From Streptomyces katrae (lineage in GTDB: Bacteria > Actinomycetota > Actinomycetes > Streptomycetales > Streptomycetaceae), in assembly GCF_000717655.1 (NCBI RefSeq), contig NZ_JNZY01000047.1:1-58878 (forward strand): 58,878 nt of DNA, written 5' to 3'. The position numbers were made by a program, and so were the translations under genes. This document shows positions 1 through 8,050 of this stretch, in pieces (position 1 is the stretch's first letter; the number at the start of each line of letters is the position of its first letter). The notes beneath the pieces were generated by a model. It was given only the letters and a program-made list of their open reading frames with translations. It did no database searches and was not told where the DNA came from.

Positions 1-1
1 C

Positions 2-151
2 ATCGCCGCCGGCCGCACCTACCTGCAGACGGCCCGCCACATGGGACTCTCCAAGCACACCGTCGACGCCTACCTCCGCCGCATCCGCGCCAAGCTGGGC
101 ATCAACAACACCGCCGAGCTCACCCGACTGGCCATCTCCATGGGTCTGTGA
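2..151 (+). CDS. LuxR-family regulator, C-terminal HTH only (cut by window edge)
   Basis: Open from the window edge to a TGA at 149-151. The visible 49 residues are the end of a LuxR/GerE DNA-binding domain: ARHMGLSKHTVDAYLRRI is the recognition-helix region and KLGINNTAELTRLA the closing helix. The N-terminal sensing or receiver part lies outside the window, so the subclass cannot be told. A possible GTG start for the next gene overlaps this stop, so the two may be co-transcribed. Confidence 0.85.
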   Translation: MAAGRTYLQTARHMGLSKHTVDAYLRRIRAKLGINNTAELTRLAISMGL

Positions 152-198
152 CCTCCTGGACAAAGAAACAGGAACGGCTGAACGGAAACTGGAGCGGC

Positions 199-906
199 AT
201 GACGGGTGGCGAACGCACCGTCTCCTTGGTCACCGGCGGCAACAGGGGCATCGGACGGGAGGTGAGCCGGCAGCTCGGCGCGCTCGGACACACCGTCCTG
301 CTGACCGCCCGCTCCCTGCCCGCCGCCGAGGAGGCCGCGGCGGAGCTCCGCGCCGAGGGAGGGGACGTCCACCCCGTGGCCCTCGACGTACGGGACCGGG
401 CGAGCGCCGAGCGGGCCGCGCGCGAGACGGGCGAGCGCTTCGGGCGGCTCGACGTCCTGGTCAACAATGCGGCCATCGCGTACGACACCTGGCAGCGCGC
501 CGTGACGGCCGACCTCGACGTGGTCGCGGAGGCCGCCGACACCAACCTGTACGGCCCCTGGCGCACCACGCAGGCGTTCCTCCCGCTGCTGCGGGCCGGC
601 CGGCACGGGCGGATCGTCAATGTCAGCAGCGAAGCCGCGTCCTTGACGAGCATGGGCGGCGGGACCCCCGCCTACACCGCCTCCAAGACCGCCCTGAACG
701 CCCTCACCCGCATGCTCTCGGCCGAGCTGCGCGGCGACGGCATCCTGGTCAACTCCGTCTGCCCGGGCTGGGTCGCGACCGACATGGGCGGCCCCGGCGG
801 CCGTCCCCTGCGGGAGGGCGCGGCGGGGATCGTCTGGGCCGCCACCCTCCCGGACTCCGGACCCACCGGCGGCTTCTTCCGCGACGGCCGTCCCCTGCCC
901 TGGTAG
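199..906 (+). CDS. SDR-family NAD(P)-dependent oxidoreductase
   Basis: A 235-residue short-chain dehydrogenase. It has the N-terminal cofactor motif TGGNRGIG, the NNAA motif, the catalytic Ser in VNVSSEA and the YTASK catalytic Tyr/Lys pair, followed by a PGWVATDMGG loop as in carbonyl reductase-like SDRs. I chose ATG 199 because GGAG lies 4 bases upstream and the protein then starts just before the Rossmann fold. A GTG at 148, overlapping the preceding stop, would add 17 residues without homology. The substrate is unknown. The gene ends 15 bp before a MITE-like element. Confidence 0.9.
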   Translation: MTGGERTVSLVTGGNRGIGREVSRQLGALGHTVLLTARSLPAAEEAAAELRAEGGDVHPVALDVRDRASAERAARETGERFGRLDVLVNNAAIAYDTWQRAVTADLDVVAEAADTNLYGPWRTTQAFLPLLRAGRHGRIVNVSSEAASLTSMGGGTPAYTASKTALNALTRMLSAELRGDGILVNSVCPGWVATDMGGPGGRPLREGAAGIVWAATLPDSGPTGGFFRDGRPLPW

Positions 907-920
907 CGGACGACACCCCC

Positions 921-1090
921 CTAAGGGCTGTTCCCGTAATCCCCGGCGGGCGCACGACGACAGCTACGGCGCCTCGCTGCGTTGTCGGAACGTCCGCATA
1001 CGCCCAGTATGCGGACGCCCCTCCGCCTTGCGATGCACCGCATCTGACGCCGTGCGCTGATCCGCCGGGGATTACGGGACAGCCCCTAAG
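921..1090. repeat. MITE-like inverted-repeat element, copy 1
   Basis: About 170 bp with long terminal inverted repeats: the left end starts CTAAGGGCTGTTCCCGTAAT and the right end, read inward on the minus strand, starts CTTAGGGGCTGTCCCGTAAT. It has a central palindrome CGCATACgcccaGTATGCG and no coding capacity. It lies between the convergent SDR and hydrolase genes and supplies the TAG stop (1086-1088) of the hydrolase. The CTAAG at both ends fits a CTNAG target of the type used by IS5-related transposases. Related copies are at 18450-18616 and 19657-19766. It could also act as a bidirectional terminator. Confidence 0.8.
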
Positions 1091-2162
1091 CCCGCGCGGC
1101 CTCGGCCAGCACCGGCCGGACCCGGGTCAGCATCAGCTGCAGGAACCGGTCCGGGTGGCGGAACGACGCGAAGTGGCTCGCGTCCTCGATCAGCGCGAAC
1201 TCCTTGGCCGGGGCCTCGACCTCGTCGAAGAACGCCCGGGCGCGCCCGGCCGGGGTGATGACGTCCCGGTCGCCCTGGAAGATGAAGAACGGCAGCTCGA
1301 AGCGGGTGCCGTCGGCCCGGTCGTCGAACGCGGCCAGGGCGGGGGTGAGCTGCGCGGAGAACTTCATGCCCGCGAAGTACTGCCCCAGCTCGCGCAGCGA
1401 GTGCAGCGGCGAGAACCACAGGGACCCCAGCACGACCCTCTTGAGGGTGTCGAGCGTCAGGGGATCGGAGGCCACGGTCAGCTTGTCGTACGCGGCCCTC
1501 TGCTCGGCGGTCACCCGGTGCGGGTCGCTGCCCGTCTCCGCGACCGCGGCGGCGTCCTTGTGTCTGCCGGCGGCGCGCAGCCGGGCCAGCAGCGCCTCGT
1601 GGACGGAGGTGTCGCGCCCGGCGTCCAGGATGTTCTGGTCGGTGCCGACGTAGGCGGAGTACAACTCGGGGTGGCTGCGGGCCAGGCGCAGGCCGAAGAC
1701 GCTGCCGAGCGAGCTCCCGACCAGGACGACCCGCTCGGCGCCGAGCCGCTCACGGGCGTACCGGGTGACTTCGAGGGCGTCCTCGTACAGCCGGGCGAAG
1801 CTCATCTCGCCCTGGCCTGCGGGACCGGAGCGGCCGAAGGTCTTGCCCGCGCCGCGCATGTCCCAGCGCACCACCGTGAAGTGCTCCTCCCAGGACCGGG
1901 TGCGGGTGGCGAAGACCGAGTGGGAGGCGCCGGGGCCGCCGTGGATCTCGACCACCACCGGGTTGGCCGTGTCCTCGCCGCGGATGGAGATCCACTGCTC
2001 GATGCCGCCGATCCGGACGAAGCGCTGTTCGTCGATGCCGCGCGGGCTGTCGATGCGCAGGATCCGGGCGTTGTCGGCGCGGCGCAGGGCGCGGTGGCCC
2101 AGCAGGCCGGCGACGGGCGTGGCGAGGAGGGCGGCGGAGGTGGCGAGGACGGTGGCGAGCAT
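1086..2162 (-). CDS. Alpha/beta hydrolase, proline iminopeptidase-like
   Basis: A 358-residue alpha/beta-hydrolase with the oxyanion motif HGGPG, nucleophile elbow GSSLGS, acid in GDRDVITP and a late catalytic His in ASHFA. This is the S33 peptidase/prolyl aminopeptidase pattern. The first 20 residues are hydrophobic (ATVLATSAALLATPVAGLLG) and may anchor the protein in the membrane or act as a signal. It is divergent from the TetR gene at 2281 with a palindromic operator between them, so it is probably that regulator's target. The stop codon lies inside MITE copy 1. Confidence 0.88.
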   Translation of the reverse strand: MLATVLATSAALLATPVAGLLGHRALRRADNARILRIDSPRGIDEQRFVRIGGIEQWISIRGEDTANPVVVEIHGGPGASHSVFATRTRSWEEHFTVVRWDMRGAGKTFGRSGPAGQGEMSFARLYEDALEVTRYARERLGAERVVLVGSSLGSVFGLRLARSHPELYSAYVGTDQNILDAGRDTSVHEALLARLRAAGRHKDAAAVAETGSDPHRVTAEQRAAYDKLTVASDPLTLDTLKRVVLGSLWFSPLHSLRELGQYFAGMKFSAQLTPALAAFDDRADGTRFELPFFIFQGDRDVITPAGRARAFFDEVEAPAKEFALIEDASHFASFRHPDRFLQLMLTRVRPVLAEAARA

Positions 2163-2182
2163 GGTGACCCCTCACGACGAGA

Positions 2183-2224
2183 ACTGTGTATGCAATAAGC
2201 GATTTCGTTTATGTTATATACAGT
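2183..2224. promoter_or_regulatory. 42-bp imperfect palindrome, probable TetR operator
   Basis: An AT-rich palindrome in an otherwise very GC-rich region. The outer arms are ACTGTGTAT and ATATACAGT and the inner arms ATAAGCGA and TCGTTTAT. It occupies most of the gap between the divergent hydrolase and TetR genes, as expected of a site controlling both. Confidence 0.65.
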
Positions 2225-2280
2225 TCCAGGGCGTGCCGTCAACGGGTCCGGTACGCGAGCGATCCGAGGAGCGGGGCCGC

Positions 2281-3009
2281 ATGGCCAGGAACAGGGACGA
2301 GAAGCGCGATCCGGCGGTCAGCCTGGCGCTCCTGTGGGGCGAGCAGGAGCAGCCCAGGCGCGGCCCGAAGCCCTCGCTGAGCGTCGTGCGCATCGTGGAC
2401 ACCGCGCTCGCCATCGCCGATGCGGAGGGGCTGGACGCGCTGTCCATGCAGGGCGTCGCCGCGCGCCTGGGCGTGACCACCATGGCCCTGTACCGCTACG
2501 TCCCCGGCAAGGCCGAACTGACCGACCTGATGGTCGACGCCGCCTTCGGACCGGCTCCCGACGTCACCGACGTGCCGGGGGGCTGGCGTCCGCAGCTGGA
2601 CGCATGGGCGCGTGCGTGCTGGGAGCAGTACCGGCGCCGGCCGTGGATGGTGGCCGCCACCGGGATGCGCCGGCAGCTCATGGGACCCCGTCAGCTGGCC
2701 TGGCTCGACTCCGCCTTGGCCGCGCTGTCGGGGACGGGACTCCCGTACGCACAGCAGCACGCGGCCTTCCTGCTGGTCATCGGGCACGTCCGCAGCCTGG
2801 CGCAGCAGCTCGTCGACGACGACGAGGAAGGCCGTCAGGAGTGGAACCGGCTCACGGCGGACGTGTGGAAGCGGCACGGCGACCGGTTCCCGGCACTGAC
2901 CGCGGCCATCGCGGGCGGAGCCTTCGCCCCCCGCGCGGAGGATCCGCTCGAGTTCGGGCTCGAGCGGATCCTGGACGGTGTCGCCGCGCTGATCGGGAGC
3001 GGGGGGTAG
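2281..3009 (+). CDS. TetR/AcrR-family transcriptional regulator (TetR_C-type)
   Basis: 242 residues. A disordered N-terminus of about 40 residues precedes a TetR HTH (LSMQGVAARLGVTTMALYRYVPGKAELTDLM). The C-terminal ligand domain has the layout of the tetracycline-repressor C-terminal family. ATG 2281 has a GAGGAG ribosome site upstream. It is divergent from the hydrolase and faces the palindrome at 2183-2224; it likely represses the hydrolase and itself. The ligand is unknown. Confidence 0.9.
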   Translation: MARNRDEKRDPAVSLALLWGEQEQPRRGPKPSLSVVRIVDTALAIADAEGLDALSMQGVAARLGVTTMALYRYVPGKAELTDLMVDAAFGPAPDVTDVPGGWRPQLDAWARACWEQYRRRPWMVAATGMRRQLMGPRQLAWLDSALAALSGTGLPYAQQHAAFLLVIGHVRSLAQQLVDDDEEGRQEWNRLTADVWKRHGDRFPALTAAIAGGAFAPRAEDPLEFGLERILDGVAALIGSGG

Positions 3010-3013
3010 GTGC

Positions 3014-3238
3014 CTACGAGGCCCAGGCGCCCGGCGCCGTGAAGGACGGCCGGGGGCGCAGGGGCAGCTTCTCCACCCGGCCCTCCGCCTGCGGGGCCTG
3101 CGGCGGCGGGGCCTGCGCCTCGCGCCGGAGCCGGGAGGCGAGGAGCACGGCCAGCGCCGCGACGTCCTCCGCCGTCGGGTTGCCCTTGGTGATGCGCATC
3201 GCCGCCAGGGCCAGGGCGGTCCTGTCGTCGGCGGTCAC
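3014..3238 (-). CDS. Acyl-CoA carboxylase epsilon subunit
   Basis: A small 74-residue protein. The segment ITKGNPTAEDVAALAVLLA matches the conserved helix of actinobacterial AccE/PccE epsilon subunits, which bind the carboxyltransferase beta subunit and stimulate the holoenzyme. The GTG start overlaps the TGA of the beta-subunit gene (GTGA), showing translational coupling. The C-terminus is Pro/Arg-rich. No biotin-carrying alpha subunit is present, so one encoded elsewhere must be used. Confidence 0.85.
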   Translation of the reverse strand: MTADDRTALALAAMRITKGNPTAEDVAALAVLLASRLRREAQAPPPQAPQAEGRVEKLPLRPRPSFTAPGAWAS

Positions 3239-4884
3239 AGCGGGAGGTTCCCGTGCTTGCGGCTCGGCAGCTGGGCGTGCTTGGTGCGCAGCATGTCGAG
3301 GGTGGAGATGAGGCGCGTGCGGGTATCGGCCGGGTCGATGACGTCGTCGACGAGGCCGCGTTCGGCCGCGTAGTACGGGTGCATCAGCTCGGCCTGGTAC
3401 TCCTTGATCTTCTGCGCGCGCGTGGCCTCCGGGTCGTCCGAGGCGTTGATCTCGCGGCGGAAGATGACGCTGGCCGCGCCTTCCGCGCCCATGACGGCGA
3501 TCTCGTTCGAGGGCCAGGCCAGGGCGACGTCCGCGCCGATGGAGCGGGAGTCCATGACGATGTAGGCACCGCCGTAGGCCTTGCGCAGGATCAGGCTGAT
3601 GCGCGGCACGGTGGCGTTGCAGTACGCGTACAGGAGCTTCGCGCCGTGCCGGATGATGCCGTTGTGCTCCTGGTCGACGCCGGGCAGGAAGCCGGGTACG
3701 TCGATCAGGGTGACCAGCGGAATGCTGAACGAGTCGCAGAACTGGACGAAGCGGGCCGCCTTCTCGGAGGCGTGGATGTCGAGGACGCCCGCGAGGTGGG
3801 CCGGCTGGTTGGCGACGATGCCGACGACCTGGCCGCCGAGGCGGGTCAGGGCACAGACGACGTTGCGGGCCCACTGGGCGTGGACCTCGAAGTAGTCCCC
3901 GTGGTCGGCGATCTCCTCGATGACGTCGCGGATGTCGTACGACTGCGTGGGCTTGCCCGGGACGATGTCGAACAGGCGCTCGCAGCGGCGGTCCACCGGG
4001 TCCCCGAGGTCGCCGGCGGGGGCGGACTCGCGGTTGTTGGAGGGCAGCAGGGACAGCAGGTGGCGTACGTCATCGAGGCAGCTCTGCTCGTCGTCGTACG
4101 CGAACGCGGCCACGCCCGAGGCCCCGACGTGGCTGTCGGCGCCGCCGAGGTCCTCCATCGTGACGGCTTCACCGGTGACGGTCTGGACGACGTCGGAGCC
4201 GGTGATGAACATCTGCGAGGTGCCCCGGACCATGAAGACGAAGTCCGTCAGGGCGGGCGAGTACGCGGCGCCGCCCGCGCAGGGCCCGAGGATGACCGAG
4301 ATCTGCGGGATGACCCCGGAGTTGCGGACGTTGCGCTGGAAGATGCCGCCGTAGCCGGCGAGCGCGGTGACACCCTCCTGGATGCGGGCGCCGGCGCCGT
4401 CGCACAGGCCCACGACGGGGGCCCCGACCCCTTCGGCCAGGTCCATCAGCTTGTGGATCTTCTCGGCGTGGGCCTCGCCCAGCGCGCCGCCGAAGATGCG
4501 GAAGTCGTGGGCGTACGCGAAGACCGTACGGCCGTGGACCTTCCCCCAGCCGGTGACGACCCCGTCCGTGTAGGGCTTCTTGTCCTCCAGGCCGAAGCCG
4601 GTGGCGCGGTGCCGGCGCAGCTGCTCGACCTCGCTGAACGTACCTTCGTCGAACAGGAGCTCGATGCGTTCGCGGGCGGTCAGCTTGCCCTTGGCGTGCT
4701 GGGCGGCGGTGGCCCGTTCGCCGGGGCCGGCCTCGGCCAGCGCGCGGACGGCGTGCAGTTCCGCCGTGCGCTCGCGCAGGGACGCGAAGCGGACGCCGTC
4801 CTCGTGGTGACGGGCGGAAGGCGCAGTGGGCCCGTCGTCCGGTGCGAGCACGCTCTCCAGTGGTCTTTCCTCGACGATGCTCAT
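3235..4884 (-). CDS. Acyl-CoA carboxylase beta (carboxyltransferase) subunit
   Basis: 549 residues, the normal length for PccB/AccB carboxyltransferases. The two crotonase-like halves are clear: GKLTARERIELLFDEGTF near the N-terminus, GGAAYSPALTDFVFMV in the middle and the C-terminal DVPGFLPGVDQEHNGIIRHG, which carries the Asp region that influences acyl-CoA choice. The family makes malonyl- or methylmalonyl-CoA; next to a type II PKS, malonyl-CoA supply is the likely role. ATG 4884 has AAGGG upstream. A possible SARP box at 4950-4967 suggests co-regulation with the PKS. Confidence 0.93.
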   Translation of the reverse strand: MSIVEERPLESVLAPDDGPTAPSARHHEDGVRFASLRERTAELHAVRALAEAGPGERATAAQHAKGKLTARERIELLFDEGTFSEVEQLRRHRATGFGLEDKKPYTDGVVTGWGKVHGRTVFAYAHDFRIFGGALGEAHAEKIHKLMDLAEGVGAPVVGLCDGAGARIQEGVTALAGYGGIFQRNVRNSGVIPQISVILGPCAGGAAYSPALTDFVFMVRGTSQMFITGSDVVQTVTGEAVTMEDLGGADSHVGASGVAAFAYDDEQSCLDDVRHLLSLLPSNNRESAPAGDLGDPVDRRCERLFDIVPGKPTQSYDIRDVIEEIADHGDYFEVHAQWARNVVCALTRLGGQVVGIVANQPAHLAGVLDIHASEKAARFVQFCDSFSIPLVTLIDVPGFLPGVDQEHNGIIRHGAKLLYAYCNATVPRISLILRKAYGGAYIVMDSRSIGADVALAWPSNEIAVMGAEGAASVIFRREINASDDPEATRAQKIKEYQAELMHPYYAAERGLVDDVIDPADTRTRLISTLDMLRTKHAQLPSRKHGNLPL

Positions 4885-4949
4885 ACGGGCCCTTTCGACA
4901 CAGAGGCACCGGGTCCGGCCGGTGTCGCGTCGTCCAGCATCGACCGCGG

Positions 4950-4967
4950 TGCTACAGCCCGGCTCGA
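4950..4967 (-). promoter_or_regulatory. Possible SARP box upstream of the carboxylase genes (weak)
   Basis: On the minus strand TCGAGCC is followed after 4 bases by TGTAGCA, giving the 11-bp period of SARP sites. Only the first heptamer is close to consensus. It lies 65 bp upstream of the beta-subunit start. Confidence 0.35.
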
Positions 4968-5020
4968 ATTCCGTACGGGCCGCCCGCGCCGCGGGCCGGG
5001 CGGGGGCCCGGACATGCCTG

Positions 5021-5060
5021 TGCCCCGCTGCCCGGGCGTGGGTGTTCGGGCAGCGGGGCA
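5021..5060. terminator. Perfect 14-bp hairpin, probable terminator
   Basis: Arms TGCCCCGCTGCCCG (5021-5034) and CGGGCAGCGGGGCA (5047-5060) form a perfect stem with a 12-base loop. It lies downstream of the minus-strand phosphopantetheinyl transferase (ends 5188) and upstream of the carboxylase promoter region, so it separates two transcription units. In the 303-bp gap 4885-5187 I see only this hairpin and the possible SARP box. Confidence 0.7.
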
Positions 5061-5187
5061 AGAGGAGCGGCATGCTCCCGGCCGGGGGGTGGACCGGTGG
5101 CCGACCGCAGGAACGACTCTCCTCCGCAGACCTCGGACCCGCCTACAGCGCCGGTGTGGCAGCGGTGGTGCCGCTCGCGGTCCGGTG

Positions 5188-6021
5188 TCAGGCCCGGTCG
5201 AGGAGGCCTGCCACCGTCGTCAGGAAGCCCTCGTCGAGCATCGTGGAGACGGCCGTGTCACGCGAGGTGTTCAGGCCGGTGTCGTGGCAGGCGATGCTGA
5301 CCAGGTAGCGGTCGAGCACCGGATACGTGCCGAACGCCCACTCGCCGCCGGCCGCGGGGGTGCCGTCCGGGGCGAGCAGGCCCGCGTCGCCGCCGCTGCC
5401 GGTCTCGAAGCCGAACTCCGAGAAGCCCAGCCGCAGTCCCTGGCCGAGCGCCTTGGTGTAGGCCTCCTTCAGGGTCCACAGCCGCAGCATCGCCGCGGGC
5501 TGCTCCGCCTCGGGCAGCGCCGCGAGTTCGGCCTGCTCGGCGGCGGTCAGCACCTGGTCCTGCAGGAGCTGCAAGGAGAGCCTGCGGTCGACGGGTTCGG
5601 TGTCGATGCCGATCCTGCCGGTGCGGCTGATGCCGACGGCGATCAGGTCGTCGGTGTGGGTCAGGCTGACGTCGATCTGGTCGAAGCCGCGCAGGTACGG
5701 ACGGCCGCCGATCTTGTACGCGAGGTCCAGGTCGGCGGGGTCGACGCCGAGCGCGGCCGCCGCCGTGTACTTGACCGCCAGCCGGGAGGCGACGAAGCGG
5801 TACCGGATCGTCGGGTCGACGGTCTGCCGGTAGCGCAGCCAGTCCCGGCCGAGCAGCGGGCGCAGCGCGGGTTCCGCGAGCGCCGCGGTGAGCCACTCGC
5901 CCCAGGTGGTGAACACCGAGGCGTTCCCGCGCAGGGCCATGCCGTCCTCCACCTCCTGCCAGGGACCGGCCGGCCCGGTGACGTGGACCGGGGTGGTGAT
6001 GCGCTGCGCGCCTTCCGTCAT
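5188..6021 (-). CDS. 4'-phosphopantetheinyl transferase (Sfp type)
   Basis: 277 residues. The family motifs are present: the HTDD segment of motif 1, IGIDTEPVDR (Mg-binding Asp and Glu) and LWTLKEAYTKALGQGL (WxxKEAxxK). The enzyme converts apo- to holo-carrier proteins with CoA. It is the last gene of a minus-strand group, 86 bp after the acyl-CoA dehydrogenase. ATG 6021 follows a purine-rich stretch. A second transferase of this type is encoded at 26992-27813; two in one cluster may reflect carrier proteins of different type (single type II ACP versus tandem ACP). Confidence 0.9.
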   Translation of the reverse strand: MTEGAQRITTPVHVTGPAGPWQEVEDGMALRGNASVFTTWGEWLTAALAEPALRPLLGRDWLRYRQTVDPTIRYRFVASRLAVKYTAAAALGVDPADLDLAYKIGGRPYLRGFDQIDVSLTHTDDLIAVGISRTGRIGIDTEPVDRRLSLQLLQDQVLTAAEQAELAALPEAEQPAAMLRLWTLKEAYTKALGQGLRLGFSEFGFETGSGGDAGLLAPDGTPAAGGEWAFGTYPVLDRYLVSIACHDTGLNTSRDTAVSTMLDEGFLTTVAGLLDRA

Positions 6022-6107
6022 CGGGCTGTCCTTCCCTGGTGCTGGATGTGCTGGACGTGCTGGACGGTGAGCAGGCAATGCCGTGGTGCCGTGCCGGGGC
6101 GGCTGGG

Positions 6108-7859
6108 TCACTGCGCGAGTTCCGTCGCGTCGAGGTCGCAGCTGCGGCCCGAGCGGTAGCGGCGCATCAGCTCCTCCAGCACCTGCTCGCGGCAGCCGTC
6201 GGGCAGCTCGGGCACGGGGATGCCGAGCCGGCCGCCGAGCCGGGAGAGCGCGAGCACCGCCCAGGCGGGGGCGGCCAGGAAGGGATCGCTGCCGTCCTGG
6301 CCCTCCCAGGTGCCGAGGACCGAGGCGGCCGCGAGGACCAGGGCGTAGCGGTCGCTGAGCACGCACAGGGCGGGGTCGGACAGGGCTGCGGGAGTGCCGT
6401 GGGCGGGGATGGCCCGGCAGCGTTCGCGCAGGGCGCGCAGTTCGGTGACGAAGCCCTCGGCGAGGTCGGCGAGGACGGCCAGCTGGCCCCCGACCCCGCG
6501 CACCCCGGCCAGCCGCGCGGCGGACTCGACGAGCGATGCGGCGAGGAAGTCGCCGCCGTCGGCGATGCCGAGCAGCCGGTAGTCGAGGGCGGGCAGCGCG
6601 GCCCCGGTGCGGAACAGCTCCGGCGGCGGCTCCTCCTCGCGGAACCACGCGCGTTCGGCGAGGGTGCGCAGCTGGGGGACGATCACGGCCTGGCAGGCGG
6701 CGGTGCCCGCGTGCCCGAGGCCGGCCACGGGCAGATCGCGTCCGAGCTTGTCGAGGGCGCCGTACGCGGGGGTGCCGCGCTGGTAGCCGCGGGAGCCGAG
6801 GACGGTGGCGAGTTCCTCGAGGTCCTCCCGCAGCAGGTCGGGGACCACGTACTTGACGGCGGCGGCGAGCACATGGGTGCGGTCGGGCAGCAGGCTCAGG
6901 GCGCGCAGGGCGACGGTGGCCATGCTGTCGCAGGCGAGCATGTCGGCGAAGACCCCGGCGAGCGGCTTGTGCCAGCGGCGGGCCAGCGGACGGCTGCGGC
7001 CGGTGGTCGCGGACCGTACGGCGGAGTGCAGCACGGTGTCGACCGCTGCGACGGCCGTCGAGGCGATGACGCACCGGTTGACCTGGTACGTGCGCAGGGC
7101 GAGGGCCACCCCTTCGCCGGGGCGGCCGACGAGCGCATCGCCGGGGACGGCGCAGTCGGTGAACTCCAGCCCGGAGAACAGGTTGCCGCGCATGCCGGTG
7201 GTCGGGACCCGGGGCAGGTGGTTGATGCCGCGGAGTCCGGCCGGGTCCACGAGCAGCACGGAGTGGCTGTACGGGCTGCGGGCCTGGTCGGTGCGCGCGT
7301 AGACGACGTACGCCTGGGCGCGGGCGGCGTTGATGATGACGTCCTTGCGGCCGTTGAGCTCGTAGCCGCCGCCCGGTGCGGCGCCGGCGGTGAACTCGTC
7401 GCGCAGGATGTCGTTCGCGTGCGCCATCTCGTGGTGGACGATCGAGGCGCGGCCGCCGCCGAGCAGCAGGTCGGCGGTGAACCGGCGCTGGGCCTCGGTG
7501 CCCGCCGCCCAGACCGCGGAGGTGGCGAAGAGCGAGGTGATGCCGAAGCCGAAGCCGAGGGCGAGGTCCCGGCGGAAGACCGGGCGCAGCACCTTGGCCA
7601 GGTGGTCGGCGCGGGTGAGCCGGCCGCCGTACTCGACGGGCACGAACTCGGCTCCGAGCCCGGCCTCCATGAGCAGCTGCTCGGTTGCCTCGGGCGGTTC
7701 GCGCCGCTCGTCGGCGGCGAACAGGGCACCCAGCCCATGCGGGTTGGCGGGGTCGTACGGGTCGCCGAGCTGCGCCTCGAGCCGCGCGGCGCGGCGCAGC
7801 GGGGCGATGGGCTCGGCATGTCGGGTGGCGGGGTCCGCGTGGATCTCGGTGGTGGCCAT
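6108..7859 (-). CDS. Acyl-CoA dehydrogenase-like flavoprotein
   Basis: 583 residues, longer than classic acyl-CoA dehydrogenases (about 380-400). The dehydrogenase core shows helices around GLGAEFVPVEYGGRL, a beta-domain (ELNGRKDVIINAARA, GLEFTDCAVPGDALVG) and a C-terminal helical domain (GSRGYQRGTPAYGAL). It would introduce an alpha,beta double bond into a CoA- or ACP-bound acyl chain, or oxidise a related substrate. The catalytic base cannot be assigned by eye. A near-perfect SARP box lies upstream at 7966-7983. Beside a CoA ligase, tandem ACP and condensation domain, a role in tailoring a non-acetate acyl unit is plausible but inferred. Confidence 0.85.
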   Translation of the reverse strand: MATTEIHADPATRHAEPIAPLRRAARLEAQLGDPYDPANPHGLGALFAADERREPPEATEQLLMEAGLGAEFVPVEYGGRLTRADHLAKVLRPVFRRDLALGFGFGITSLFATSAVWAAGTEAQRRFTADLLLGGGRASIVHHEMAHANDILRDEFTAGAAPGGGYELNGRKDVIINAARAQAYVVYARTDQARSPYSHSVLLVDPAGLRGINHLPRVPTTGMRGNLFSGLEFTDCAVPGDALVGRPGEGVALALRTYQVNRCVIASTAVAAVDTVLHSAVRSATTGRSRPLARRWHKPLAGVFADMLACDSMATVALRALSLLPDRTHVLAAAVKYVVPDLLREDLEELATVLGSRGYQRGTPAYGALDKLGRDLPVAGLGHAGTAACQAVIVPQLRTLAERAWFREEEPPPELFRTGAALPALDYRLLGIADGGDFLAASLVESAARLAGVRGVGGQLAVLADLAEGFVTELRALRERCRAIPAHGTPAALSDPALCVLSDRYALVLAAASVLGTWEGQDGSDPFLAAPAWAVLALSRLGGRLGIPVPELPDGCREQVLEELMRRYRSGRSCDLDATELAQ

Positions 7860-7965
7860 GGTCGCGGGATCAGCTCCTTCGTCGCGGGACTCGCCGTTGC
7901 TGGTGGTCCGGGGCTGGTCCGTCCGTGTGCACGGGTGTCCGGGCAGCCCCTAGCCTCACGGGGAT

Positions 7966-7983
7966 CGCTCGACAGTCGCTCGA
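7966..7983 (-). promoter_or_regulatory. SARP box upstream of acyl-CoA dehydrogenase
   Basis: On the minus strand the sequence is TCGAGCG-actg-TCGAGCG: a perfect heptamer repeat with 11-bp period, the hallmark of binding sites for OmpR-like SARP activators. A TAGGGG stretch follows as a candidate -10 region. Confidence 0.75.
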
Positions 7984-8050
7984 GCCTTCGTACAGCCGGG
8001 CACGGGAGTTGGCGGAAACCGCCGGGAGCGGCGGCTTCCGGCGCCCGGCC

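Noticed and set aside
2211..3311. 366-residue plus-strand frame overlapping the TetR gene
   Set aside because: Different frame from the TetR HTH, low-complexity Arg/Ala composition.
3253..6159. Very long plus-strand open frame opposite the carboxylase and phosphopantetheinyl transferase genes
   Set aside because: No family motifs; it mirrors real minus-strand genes. Long antisense frames are expected in DNA with GC-rich third positions.
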